Shown here piece after piece: positions 30,801 to 42,220 of a stretch of DNA of 64,000 nt. A program made the position numbers and the translations under genes. This DNA comes from Phallusia mammillata (taxonomy: Eukaryota; Chordata; Ascidiacea; Phlebobranchia; Ascidiidae). A model generated the notes under the pieces. It searched no databases, was not told the origin of the DNA, and saw only the letters and a program-made list of their open reading frames with translations. How positions within the stretch are numbered: the first letter of the stretch is position 1; every line of letters starts with the position of its first letter. Location of the stretch: NCBI GenBank assembly GCA_003260075.1, contig QLIY01000197.1, positions 127,393 through 191,392 of the forward strand. The letters are read 5' to 3'.

Positions 30801-33117
30801 CCAAACTGCATTGCTGCAGCTCGTTCAAAATTGCTCCTCAAGAAAGTTTGCAGAATATAAGAAGCGCTGGGGCTGTTTTGAAGCAGTCTCTGTTGTTGCA
30901 GGTTGTTCACAATCGTCGAAACGCTACTAGTAGCAGGTGTTGAGGTAGAATTTGGCAGAAAGCCAAGGTTACTTGAACCGTTTTTTATAGCTGAAGCAGC
31001 GTCGTTGCCGTTGTACAACAATGGCTGAGATTGGAGGTCGTTGTTTGTTGGCCTGCTGCGGCTAAAGTCAATGGCCTGAAACTTGGCTTCTGGACGCTCG
31101 GTTGTTCGATGGTTAAGTTCGGGGGTGGAGTGTCCGTTTGTCCTGCCTACGTGGCCGTTTGTGATTTGTGGAGGACTGCAAGGTCGAAATGTGTTATGAG
31201 GGCTGGACTCGCGACTCTCATAGTTAAAGTGCTTTTCGTTTCCGTTGGTCAAATGATCAGATCCCTGAAATAAAATCATTTTTCATTTATTGATTATATA
31301 ATATATAGTCTATGTATAATTATTTACCTTTTTGCGAAATGGCAGGAATACGAAACTTTAAATTAGGCGAAAATTCACATTTTTAAAAGATATTTTTGGA
31401 CAAAATGAATGAAAGCTACTATTTTATTAATTTTACTGAAATTATTATTTATTTTTATCAACAAATCACGAATTATACAAAATCTGCGTTTCTAGATTAT
31501 TTTCAAACGGCAAAAAGCACAGTATGAACGATTCCTTACCTTTTCAATCATTTTGCAATATCCGTTAATCTTTGCTTCGTATCGAATAGGATCCAGGGCG
31601 TGGTCAGGGGAGGGGGTACAGAAGGGCGGGGAGGGCCGGAACTCCCCCGGTACGCACAGAACAACGGACAGTGGTTTTGCAGGGAGTAACCTGTACTGGT
31701 CCTCGGCCATTGCAATAAACACTTCGAAATCCACCGAGTCGTTGATAAGATAGTTTGTGTTTTCTGTAGGCAGAATTCAAATTGTTAAGTTGATGCCATT
31801 TTTGTAACATGTAAAGGTCTGTAGTTCGAATGCCTACCAATCGAATGCGTATGTTCAACAAACTTATAGTTTCTTGTTTTTAATGAAGAATCGTTTCCAT
31901 AAATGGCCCTTAACAAAAATAATTGCTTATTCAAGGGCTTTTAAACTCGTAATAGTAAGTTTGTTACAAAACATTTTCGTAATTTTTGTCAACGTTTTTT
32001 AGTTATTAAACCTTGTTTAAAGTGTAAGTGACATAATGCGTTAAATTAATCAACAAATCCTAATGGTGCATTTGTTCTTCGGTTTTCTGCAGCACCTATC
32101 AAAGCAAAGCACGCGTGCTCTAAACCCTTTCGTAAACATACCAAAGGTTCAACATCACTGTTACCAAATGACTCGCTTACGTGTGTTGTAGTAACAAGAT
32201 AGTACAACAAAGCAGGCTAGAGCCCTCGGAAGCGATCCGCTCTAGTTACAGGGTCGTCGAAACGCCTAATTTAAACAAGGGGACCCAGTGGCCTAATTCG
32301 CATAAGCCGCCGTAACACAGCTTGTCTCTGGCGGTTTAACGCGTACTGAATTGGTGTCAAACTGTTGTCAGATTGCGTTTTGGTTGTTTGCGCGTGCCCC
32401 GGCTTTACTGCGCTTGTTATTTGACAAATAGGATGTTTAAGTTCAAATTCTTTCTCGAACGCAGCAGCTTGAGTCAATAAAATTAATAACAAACCGTAAC
32501 TGATAGTGTTTTTTGCCAGGCATATTTCACAACTTTCCTTTTATTCATACTTCACAAGAATTTGGAATAAACCATTACTATTATGTTTTTATTAAGATTT
32601 CCCACGACCTTAGTAATTATTAAATGGTATTTCGCCACACAAAAAATGATTTAAAGGCAAAAGTTTAGCAAAAATGAACCACACTCCTATGAAAAATATG
32701 CGCAGTGTTTTTTTTAAGGTGTTTTCCGAAACGGTCCCCCAAATTTCTCCAGCGGTTTCCCAAAATTTGGATTTGGCTATTTTTTGGTATTTAAATGAAA
32801 CACTTGCGGTCTCTTAAAACTACTTAGCGGTGACCCAAACCAAACCTTAAAAAAAACCTGCTCATACCTNACCTGAATATGCGTATGAATCAGTTCAAGA
32901 GGTTGTGCCTTTTGCATTCGAAAACACTTTCTCGTGGCGGTTACTTACGTCCGGCAATGATTTCAATATCTTGCGGTGCTTCATTGGTGTCGTAGATCAA
33001 TTTCCAAATGTCCCGGATGTCTTCGGGCTTGCTGTCGTTGTGAAGAAGCCGCGTCTTTTTGCCGCAGTGCGGTTGTGAACCAGCGAACTGGACGCAAAAC
33101 CTTGTTCTTTCCGACAT
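27705..33117 (-). CDS. unrecognised ten-exon gene, 573 aa, nuclear-looking protein
   Basis: Minus-strand joins: 33117-32949, 31763-31540, 31264-30723, 30569-30479, 30288-30188, 29101-28984, 28804-28628, 28429-28356, 28197-28137, 27869-27705. All introns are GT-AG and the total is 574 codons with the stop. The N-terminal 131 residues look folded (ends ...YEAKINGYCKMIEK) and contain a PPFCTPSP proline segment. Residues 132-311 are Ser/Asn/Pro-rich and probably disordered. KKRKRK (328-333) is a likely nuclear localisation signal. Residues 416-474 are rich in charge and Trp (DEWSSEARDIF, KYKWSFLTL, RPEWCPT), followed by a predicted helix (DEVLDIAGHRAAERLAQLER) and a charged stretch. I do not recognise the family. 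The layout (folded N-terminus, disordered middle, NLS, C-terminal helical block) would fit a transcription or chromatin regulator, which is inference. ATG at 33117 is the best start; upstream in-frame ATGs extend to 33189. Confidence 0.8.
28137..28197 (-). CDS. unknown gene exon 9
   Basis: Encodes AQTAQDENDKKERKLQSAHK, a charged helix-forming segment. Phase 2 to 0. Confidence 0.8.
28356..28429 (-). CDS. unknown gene exon 8, helical segment
   Basis: Encodes DEVLDIAGHRAAERLAQLER and ILYS, a likely amphipathic helix. Confidence 0.82.
28628..28804 (-). CDS. unknown gene exon 7, Trp-containing block
   Basis: Fifty-nine codons, phase 0 on both sides, starting YDEWSSEARDIFAISKPDKY and ending RPEWCPT. 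Looks like the best conserved C-terminal module and is the best query for homology search. Confidence 0.85.
28984..29101 (-). CDS. unknown gene exon 6
   Basis: Encodes TMTEEEQKSHNSAHRSHWKH and LLFVSQSSPNFLRTFRNAK. Acceptor TTACAG, donor GTAATT. Confidence 0.8.
30188..30288 (-). CDS. unknown gene exon 5
   Basis: Encodes NGGVGRVLDTSKRMRSSPTQ and SNIEYHYERAVEYQ. Acceptor TTCAG, donor GTAAGT, phase 0 to 2. Confidence 0.8.
30479..30569 (-). CDS. unknown gene exon 4, basic NLS-like block
   Basis: Encodes ALQESNSMLPKEFESKKRKR and KSFQKPNGLQ. The KKRKRK cluster is a candidate monopartite nuclear localisation signal. Confidence 0.83.
30723..31264 (-). CDS. unknown gene exon 3, disordered region
   Basis: The longest exon, 180 codons rich in Ser, Asn, Pro and Thr (for example SRESSPHNTFRPCSPPQ). 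No domain seen. Confidence 0.85.
31540..31763 (-). CDS. unknown gene exon 2
   Basis: Encodes QNTNYLINDSVDFEVFIAMA through YCKMIEK. Acceptor CTACAG, donor GTAAGG. Strong amino-acid complexity suggests a folded domain shared with exon 1. Confidence 0.85.
32718..32853. repeat. inverted copy of the 22.15-kb repeat
   Basis: Reverse complement of about 22152-22288 (shared: CACTTGCGGTCTCTTAAAAC and TAGCGGTGACCCAAACCAAA). The right end runs into a single N at 32870. In intron 1 of the unknown minus-strand gene. Confidence 0.65.
32949..33117 (-). CDS. unknown gene exon 1
   Basis: Encodes MSERTRFCVQFAGSQPHCG onward to QDIEIIAG and exits in phase 1 at GTAAGT. Upstream in-frame ATGs give MYMHAN before this start, so the N-terminus is uncertain by a few to 24 residues. 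Confidence 0.75.
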
Positions 33118-33862
33118 ATTAGCGTGCATGTACATATATCTTAAACCTAGGTGTGACAAAAACCGGTTAGAAATAGTAATTAACTGCAAAGTTCAAGCAT
33201 GAAACGGCGTAAAACGATGTTTGTCTCGATTTCGAAGCGTTTATAGACCGCAAAACGTTTAACAACAAGCCTAACCCACTCTAGCGCTATTTCTGTGATT
33301 GTACGCGCCAAGCCTACGTTGCTTGTAGTAGGAACGAATCGCAAACGAAGCATTGCAACACATCTGACTTCTAAACACGCGTTTTATGCATCGCCCACAT
33401 TGAAGTCACCTTAATCCACCCACTCGCATCTGCCCACACTCTCCTAGCACACATGGATTGCTAAATAAATTGTCTTGCGTAGTAAATTGTCCCGTTTAAA
33501 TGGCAAATATTTGTCAAGCTCAAGGTTTGTATGCATCAAATGCCTTATTGGTCTAGCTCCGTGTAAAACAGCAAATTGACTTAGATCTAAAACTGTTTGA
33601 AACAATGTGTAACTTTTGCTTTTCAATTAGAATTCATTAGCAATGCACGCAAAATGTTTTTGCTTTACTGTCTAACGTTGTACATTTTTGTTATAACTCA
33701 CATTGGTACATAGTTTGGGCCTGTATCCAAGCCAGTTGAGCCCTAGCTTTAAGTAATAACAGGTTCATTTATCCAAGCACTTACTAACTTACAAGTTCTC
33801 AACTAAAATCAACAGTTAAACAGTGCATTGCTACTACACCTCTCATTCCAATCAGCGGCATA

Positions 33863-33981
33863 AACTGTTTTACCCTGCCATCTTTCACACACTGAGGCAA
33901 ATGCTTAGTTGGGGGGGGGGTGGCATAGACGTTGAACTGTTTTACCCTGCCATCTTTCACACACTGAGGCAAATGCTTAGT
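33863..33981. repeat. linker duplication 33863-33910 / 33935-33981
   Basis: Ten G at 33911-33920 between copies of a 48-bp segment, upstream of the unknown minus-strand gene. Confidence 0.8.
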
Positions 33982-35902
33982 TTTTGGCTCATGTCATCTC
34001 GCCTTAACTAGACACGACAGACTGCAGTTGGCTGGTGCATAACACCCAGATAATAGCTTCCAAGATATCTTCTTTCCTTTGGTAATTGCTGTTCACCTGC
34101 CCATTGCTCAGTTAGCCCCATAGGCCAAATTCGGCGTCTCCAGCGCTCGACCTTCTAAATTCATTGTTTTTCGCGCAGCGCCGTTTATCTCGCTTTGTTC
34201 GCCGAAGCAACGCGATTTGCACATGATTATTCCTTGCGCGACCCACTTCTTCTTTTGTTCGTCCAAACGACGATCTCTGGCTTATCTTTCCCGCCTAGAC
34301 GCAACGTTGCAGCGCAAGACGAGGCTAATCTAACGTTGCTGCGTTAATTAGTTAAGCAAAGGCCTCGCTTTGTCCTCTGACCTATTTTACAAGATAAAAT
34401 TGTTACGGCTTTTGGGGTAGCAAAACTGTGGCTTGAAATTGACAAGTCCTTTGTTGTTTTTGTTACCACCTGTTGTCCAGCTGTGTAACAACAGGGTTAC
34501 TTTTAGCCTCAACATTTAGATTGAGTCCATTTTTTAAGGTTTTATTTCAAAGCTTTTTGAAATTTACATGTGCTTTGGGCACAAATATGCATAGACACTT
34601 ATGTAGTCACTTGTTGTCAATGTCACAACTCAAAAAACATATATTGGTCATGTTAATTTTAGCGTACATAAGTTTTACGTTTTAAACGCTGTTTCAATTT
34701 TTTTATCTCGTAGTTTTGTACGCACTTTATTCAAGCGTGCACAGTAGTTTAACCAACAGATGTTTAAAAGACCTCTGACAATATGTTTAAGTGTGTTTTT
34801 ACCAGAAGAACGCTATCTAACGCTCTCATACGAAGTATACGAAAGCCCAAGCAGACCGATTGTAAATAGCACGAATATACATGTTTATCCTACGCCAATT
34901 CTTCTGCAATGGTTCCTCGTGATAATGTTTAGCGCAAGCTTGGAATGCATCTGACAAACGTGTATGTGTAACTTACTAATATACGTTGAGGTAAATAGAT
35001 TTTTGCATCTTTGTCCAGCTTGCACAAGCCCGGCATTTACGTTTGGTACATGTGTAAACTCAACTAACTACTTCACGTTGTGATATGTATTGATCTATCC
35101 ATATTTACTCTGCTAGCACGAGCACTGTATATTCATTTGGTACATTTGCAAAACTCACTAACTAAGCAGTACTGCTTTGATTATAACGGACTAAATGGAA
35201 TACATAACGCACCTTACAAAAATTTGCATTTGAATTAGCAGTGCTTATTAGTAAGACAGCCCGCGCGATAAGGATGTACAATATCGCTTACAATAGGCGG
35301 AACACACTGGCATCAATACAATACTTAAATATGATTGTTCGGCTGTCAAATCTAGGTAGGATATGTTGCAAACATCGGTTGTGTTAAGCTGTTACGGCAG
35401 CAGCGGGACTAGGGTTGTATGAAGATTATCTTGCTAAAACTTAGAAGGGTAATATTTTTGTATTTATGGGCAAAATTATAAAACAGTTTCACACTGCACT
35501 TTTTTGGGACTTCAGGATTGAGGTTCTATTGCTGTGACCTATTTAACCCCTTCATTCCTTAACCATGCTGTTACCCACACTGTTTTGCTTTCCAAGCGCC
35601 ACTAAACGACTTGATTGCCAAGTGCTGAAATTAAGGCTCGTTTATCCAATCTAAACCCAGTTTGTGCTAACATTTTTGTGGTGATCTACTTAAAACTAAT
35701 TAGCTATAATATGAAAATCATTTGAAAAGCATAAACTATGGAATAACATACGTAAAACTTGGCCCATATTTAAAAAACTTCGCCTCCCGATTTAAGTGAA
35801 CAAAGGTTTAATAAAAGTGTAATCTTTTTTGTCATGCAAAAAAACGACTTGATGGAATAGCAGCATTTATTGGTTTAGAAAAGTAAAGGAAAAACATCAA
35901 TA

Positions 35903-36118
35903 ATTGAGCATAAAGCAGTATTAGATTCACAAACCAACATAGCTTAAAGTACAGCTCATTCGTAACGTTAACTTATAAACCCAATTACTTTCACTGATTT
36001 TTTTGGGGGGGGGGTGATTGAGCATAAAGCAGTATTCGATTCATAAACCAACATAGCTTAAAGTACAGCCCATTCGTAACGTTAACTTATAAACCCAATT
36101 ACTTTCACTGATTTTTTT
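35903..36118. repeat. linker duplication 35903-36004 / 36017-36118
   Basis: Ten G at 36005-36014; copies differ at a few bases. Confidence 0.85.
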
Positions 36119-36753
36119 AACACAGGACCCTTTACTTTTCCGCTAGTGGGCGTAACGAGGCTTAACAAGCTGTATTTAGCCGGGTTGCATTGTTTGTACA
36201 GAAGCACATCCGCTTCTCCTACACCTTTAAGCTGGCTGCACATATGCCTAATAAGGTATTTGTTGACACGGCCACAATCATTGACGCGCGGTAGCTCGAA
36301 ATAATCCATGGTGTTTGCTAGTGTGTTTCAGACAATGTTATGTTAAACTTGAAACTGAACAAAATGGTTTACACTCCCTATTCTGTGAAAAGTTTTTTAA
36401 ATTTGGATTGAAGCGATAATTGCCAAAACTTGATTTTTTACTTAATAGGATTTTATTTAGACCAATTGGAGTTTTGTTTTAGCATACTGCTAGGAAGGTG
36501 TACGATCTTAGGATAAATTTTACACCCAAAAATGTACCGTAGTTTACAAAAACACATTTTGGCATAATCTTTCCACATTTTGCAACTTGACAATAACCGC
36601 ATAGGTTAAGTGCTTGTTTTTAACCTACATCTCAACACTGCGTATAGGCATAAGTGCATCAAACTTCGATTTCTCGCAACGCACCCTGGACACAGGTGCC
36701 GGGGCGTCAGTGCCAACTTGATTATGACGCATGAGCGGAGATGTGGAACACGC

Positions 36754-36780
36754 CTTGTTACGTATGCATGACGTAACAAG
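36754..36780. repeat. palindrome CTTGTTACGT/ACGTAACAAG
   Basis: Perfect 10-nt arms around a 7-nt centre (ATGCATG). Lies about 3.6 kb upstream of the start of the unknown minus-strand gene. Could be a binding site or an old element end. Confidence 0.5.
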
Positions 36781-37004
36781 CGCGTTGGGCAAAGTCGGGA
36801 GCGATTAGAAGCCCGACTGAGAGGGCAGGGAACAATAGCAATTAAACGATCGCCTTGCTGGCGTGTTGATTCGGCGTCTAGTATCTATAAACAATAGGCC
36901 TCGAATGTGGGACAATCGGGAGCTGTAAACGCTTATTTAACAGATTACGCCGCGCTGGAATCGGCTAGCGAACCGCTGGGAGAGCACGTTCTAAATGTAG
37001 CGTA

Positions 37005-37060
<56 letters not shown>
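37005..37060. other. 56-G run, probable gap placeholder
   Basis: Pure G, no flanking duplication seen. Treated as unsequenced DNA. Confidence 0.8.
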
Positions 37061-37062
<2 letters not shown>

Positions 37063-37840
37063 ACAAGAAAGACTTGCCGGTTGCGCCTTGGGGCAGAGCT
37101 GTAATCGCGCTTCTCTGATTAAACTAGTTTTAATTAATCCATCCGGTCGCCCAAGCCAGTCCTTCTGTTTTAGTATGTCGACTTGCCAATTTGTTAAAAA
37201 TCAATTTGAGATTGCAAATCAAGCCATCAAATATATATACCAAATTTCCAACTTTTTGAACATCAGTTTTGTTTTTGTGGTCGTTGACATTGGACCAAAT
37301 ATTACACCAAGCTTTGTATGTTTGCTGCAAGTATTCTGCTCCCAGAAAACTTAACCCATAAAGTGATTCTCCCGTTACATTTTGGCTCGTTTATTGGCTT
37401 CGATTTTTCCAAAAAGACAAACAAACAGCAGAACAATTGCACTAAATGACCACTGAAACATTGTATTGCTTGTTTAACGTTTTTGCACAGCAATAAATTG
37501 CGGTATATGTTTTAACTGGGTTATGTTATGCATCATACGTTGTGACTCGCGTTTATGTTGCTTCTCGAGTGTCTGTAAACTTACGTGTGTTTAGATGTGT
37601 GGGATATTCTGTTGGTATATGAATTCTTTAGCTTGACTATATGTGCGATAAAAAACAATTTGAACTGTTTAAACTTACATCAACTTTAACTAAAAAAACA
37701 GGTTTATATATATATATCACAACAACGCTTACAGATCAAAAAACGTACATATATATTTTTCGCGTACGATTTTGTAGAAAATACCAAAAACTTAAAAACA
37801 ATCTCAACAACGTCTGATTCATGTTATTGCACTAACTTAA

Positions 37841-38091
37841 CCCCACGTTTTGTTTAGTGCCTTACAACAATTTCAGGCTGGGCGTTTGTGACGCATGTCT
37901 GCAAATGATTATGACGTCAGACGACCTCAACTTTGCCTTACTTAAAAGACAGACCTTTGCGGGGGGGGGGTCCCCACGTTTTGTTTAGTGCCTTACAACA
38001 ATTTCAGGCTGGACGTTTGTGACGCATGTCTGCAAATGATTACGACGTCAGACGACCTCAACTTTGCCTTACTTAAAAGACAGACCTTTGC
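37841..38091. repeat. linker duplication 37841-37960 / 37972-38091
   Basis: Ten G at 37961-37970; 120-bp copies with only scattered substitutions. Confidence 0.85.
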
Positions 38092-38613
38092 AAAAGTTGG
38101 TGGAGCTACTAACACCACAACGAGAATCACACACCCAAATGTGGTTGGTTGTATCTCCAAAAATGTTCACGGTTAGGGCTATTAGGGTCGGGGTAAGGTA
38201 TTAGCACTTAAAATTCAATAAAACTAACCCAAAAATTAGTTACTAATGCAAAAATTTTATGTAATTATTTCCCAACCCAACCCATTTATAGCCGCTAAAT
38301 AAAAATTCAGCTCTTTACGCCCCCTTGTGAAAGCGAAGTTCGGATTCTCGTTATGGTGTTAGTAGCTCTACCGCAAAAGTTTGTGCGTGGGTGCATTTTT
38401 ATTGTTGAGAAAAAGCGCGAAAAATCACATGTAGAGTTGTTGTTTTCCGGTTGACAATTTACTTTCATTTTTTGTTAAGTTTTGTATTTACACCTGTAGA
38501 CGTAATGTAAAATGTTGTTAAATTTTCTTATCAGGGACAAATGTTGTTGTCAAAGAACTCTAAATTAAACCCTGCCCGTTGAGAGCGAATCTGTTTAATT
38601 CGCTTAGATATGA

Positions 38614-38778
38614 TTTATTTGAGTTACACTTTTTTTTTTTTTTTTTTTTTTTTTCACGGGGTTCGAACCCAGGACTCTCCCGGGGACGAATCCCGATCAG
38701 GTTTTTATGTCTGTATATGGGTCAGGCGCGCCGGACCATTCGGCCAAGTTCCTGCCCTTTATTTTATTTGAGTTATAC
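38614..38778 (-). mobile_element. tRNA-derived SINE with target-site duplication
   Basis: Read on the minus strand: a tRNA-like head (38757-38655) with box A TGGCCGAATGG and box B GGTTCGAACCC, then 25 A (plus-strand T 38630-38654). Flanking repeats TTTATTTGAGTTACAC (38614-38629) and TTTATTTGAGTTATAC (38763-38778) match at 15 of 16. These three features together mark retrotransposition. Confidence 0.85.
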
Positions 38779-40513
38779 GGCTGGTATAATGAACAAGTTT
38801 TGTAACTACGCCTCATAGCGATTTGATGTTTATTCTTTGTGTAACCTAAATAAAAGTTAACTACACTAGAATAAAATGTAACTAAATGTAAGTGTTCGTG
38901 GTCATGAGTACAAAACTCGCATTTGTAAAAAAGTGTTTATGAATTTACAATGTATTGTTACGTTAAAGGTTAATCTGTTATAATTTGGCATAATTTGTGT
39001 ATACATCTTGCTCAAAATATGCTTTCATTGAAATTCTTTTCTTGGTACCTTTACAAAGCATACTTCTTCTACCGTAAGAATCGGCAAGCTAATTTAGCTT
39101 TTTAGCAAAAAAAATCAAAAAAACATGTAGCGTAGTTTTCACAAGTAACGTCACTCGTCACATCTAACAACCCGTAATGAGTTTCTCCTAACAATTCTTG
39201 TTGCCAAGTAACTCCCGTGGCATTTGACATCGCTATTTCTGTGTAGATTACAAATCTCTAGACGATAAGTGGTGAAAACAGATTTCTTCGGCTGATATAA
39301 ATTTCCCTTCTCTGGGGTGTACGACCTTGAACTCGTTTCTGTTGCTCAAAATAACATGAAAATAGGGAATTTACTAATAAATTACTGTACAACATGGATC
39401 GATTCATTTGATTATTTTTGGTAAATTTCAAGCAATACATTTCCAGCTTGTAATTTTGTTTAACCACGTCCTGAAAGATACAACTTTTGGTTTTCTCGTT
39501 TTGCTAACGTCCTTTTGCACAAGCGAGTTGTAACAGCACAGCATAACTTTTGGGTCATCTGCTGAATGTAGTCTCGATTCCCGAACCAGTTTATCAAAAG
39601 CGAAAACTGCATGTACTGTTTAAAAGTTTGGTGTCCAACTTTTTACTTAAAATGAGGAATACATTGTATTCGAGTGGGATTTCGAACCTTTTTGATACGG
39701 ATTTAGGCCTAGATTCTTCGTTTAAGAAACATTGTTCCTTTTCAAGTACAATCGATTTTCGCATTTTTGAATGATTCCTTTGTAATTCTGTTGGTCGTTT
39801 GCTATTTGTCTGCTATGTATATTCTGAAGTTGGCATAGAAGTATTGTAACTGAGAAAAGGATTCCATGGAACTGCAGCACAACAGCAAATAAACCTAGCC
39901 TTGCACCACTGTCACGTGACGAATTTCGATCGCATGATTGGTTGACTGTTGCAATACCGGAGTCAATATTTATTTTGCGTTTGATCGCACCTAAGAGAGT
40001 TAAATTTGGAAGTGATAGCTTTAAAGATTCATTATTAATACATACGCAATTCTTGTATCAAAGCGCTGCTCAAGAAAACACACACTTTGTTATGTCACGT
40101 TCAAACCGTTTTGCTGCAAGACAAGTGACAATGGAAACAGAATACAAATCCGTCCGCAGTTCCATTCACAAAAGTGTCATCAACTTTTTATCAAGTTACC
40201 ATCTTAAAAGACTTTCGTTTTAAAAAAGCCAAGTGTTTTGTAACTGTCAATTTAAGCTGTTTGAATTTCTTTGATGAAATTACATGAACAAGTAAAGTAA
40301 AATTGTCTCCGAACCGCTTTCTTTTGAAAAACTTTTTTTTCAAAAAAAAGCTTGACAATATTGTGCTGGCAAATATCAATGAAAGGGTGAAACCAACGCT
40401 TGCAATGGAATTCATGCAAGACATCTTGTCGCCTATGTTCAAATCAACAACTTGACGTGTATGATCATTTTGGTGATCAGCCAATTTATAAGCTGTCGTC
40501 TGTTGTTTTAAAT

Positions 40514-40715
40514 CAGTGGTCGGCAACCGTTCGTTACCGGGCCGCATAATCTTCCAGGATAAATGCTATGAAGCATTTTGCCCATATATCCCGGGGATGA
40601 TAAACTAATTTAGGCGTTTTCATTGCTAAATATTTGTAATTTTTTGAAGACTGGTCCGCGATAAAATTTTACTTTCAAAACCGGTCCGCAGTGCAAAGAA
40701 GGTCGCCGACCCCTG
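40514..40715. mobile_element. hAT MITE with perfect 8-bp target duplication
   Basis: Ends CAGTGGTCGGCAACC and GGTCGCCGACCCCTG, flanked by TTTTAAAT at 40506-40513 and 40716-40723. 202 bp. A tRNA-derived SINE begins immediately to the right. Confidence 0.88.
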
Positions 40716-40723
40716 TTTTAAAT

Positions 40724-40882
40724 GACAAGATGGCCAAGTGGCTAGTGCAGCCGACTTCTGTTAACAAAGTTATGGGTTCCAACCCTGTCTCGGTCACTTT
40801 TGTTTCCTAAGCAATAAACTTGAGGGGTATTGCTTCAATCCATTGAGTTGAACTAAATTGAGGTCACCAACTTTCTAAGCCG
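40724..40882 (+). mobile_element. tRNA-derived SINE, second family
   Basis: tRNA-like head with box A-like TGGCCAAGTGGCTAGTGC and box B-like GGTTCCAACCC, then a short body and the tail GAGTTGAACTAAATTGAGGT followed by CACCAAC. The same tail and body words occur at 62.2-62.6 kb. Confidence 0.65.
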
Positions 40883-41979
40883 AAAAAATCAATAAGAAAT
40901 TAACGGACTTTGGTGCGAAACAAGCAAATTTAAGGCGAACTCATATTGTGAGCATAGCGCATTTAGGCGTTTCCCCTTATTGGGAATAAAATCAAACTAA
41001 CAACCACACACTGGGACAACAGGTGGCTTTCTGTGACTCTCACACGATGCGTATGGTTTTGTTTAACATTATACTGTTTAACATTATTAGCAAATCGTCA
41101 CAAGACATGATTGGAGAAACGTTTGTTGAGTTTATGTCTACGTTGGCCAGTCGGGTGACCTAATGATTGAGTAACATGATAATTTTATACATCACGTCAA
41201 ATACAAAGGTGAACCATTTTCGGGCATTTCAATGCGCAGGTAGAAACATTTAAGCTTCGATTAAAATTAGACAAAAAAGCTATTTGCAAAACATTCGGCA
41301 ATTTTGTGGGTTTTGCTACATTACAATTGATTGCGTATATACTTGCATGTAAAAGTCGATCACTATATTTTTGAATACAAGCTATGTTTACCGATTTTAC
41401 GTTTTTTGTGAGTTATTTAATTGTTCTTCTTGCAATTTGGTACTTTCAAAATAAGGCAAATGTTGATTATATCATTTACTGCGTATAAGTTTCAAAAATA
41501 AAAAGACAGTTTTTCATTTTAAATTCAGCCAACAGCTTTTTTCAAAAGATATCGATTTTACCTAGGTCCTTTGTTTTGATCGTATGGAAGAACTTTGGCA
41601 CTCGCGGCAGCCACCAGCTGTCAGTACAATGCGGGGCAACCTGATTTGTCATCTTGTTTACCCTGAAGAAGACATTCTGTCGGATGACTTGCGCCAGTTA
41701 AGGTTTTTGATTTATTGCCGGTTATTTGAGCCCTCCAGACAGTTGCGCTTATGTAAACGTCACGCGGCGACGCTAGGATGACGTCATATGCCAGCAGAGG
41801 TCGGTGTGCTTTCGACTCTATGTAAATCGGTCTTAAAGCTGACGGGATACTGAAATTTGTTTGTGCGATGGTGTAAAATCAATGCTATACTACGTTCGTA
41901 ATGACGTGAATACATAAAAAAGAACACCACAACATCTGTCTTGGTGCTCCCTAAAATAATTACTTTGTAGTGTCTAGAA

Positions 41980-42220
41980 CAGTGGTTCTCAACTCGTTTC
42001 AGGTCATGGAGCACCGGGCCAATAAAACTAATATCATGTACCATTCCCCTTTTTAATGAGATTGATGTAAGCTTACTCAACAAGCATTTAGGCTCGAAAC
42101 AGAATTCTTTGGCCTTCTTTCTGTAATAATATACAATCTTCTCCAGTTTATAACTAAATTCAGTAGACGTCCTGTGGACTAACAAAAAGGTCATCTTTGA
42201 CCACCAGTTGAGAATCACTG
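41980..42220. mobile_element. hAT MITE
   Basis: Ends CAGTGGTTCTCAACTC and GAGAATCACTG, flanked by GTCTAGAA and GTCTAAAA (7 of 8). 241 bp. Confidence 0.8.

Noticed and set aside
38655..38757. Functional tRNA gene
   Set aside because: The A tail and flanking direct repeats identify a retrotransposed SINE copy.
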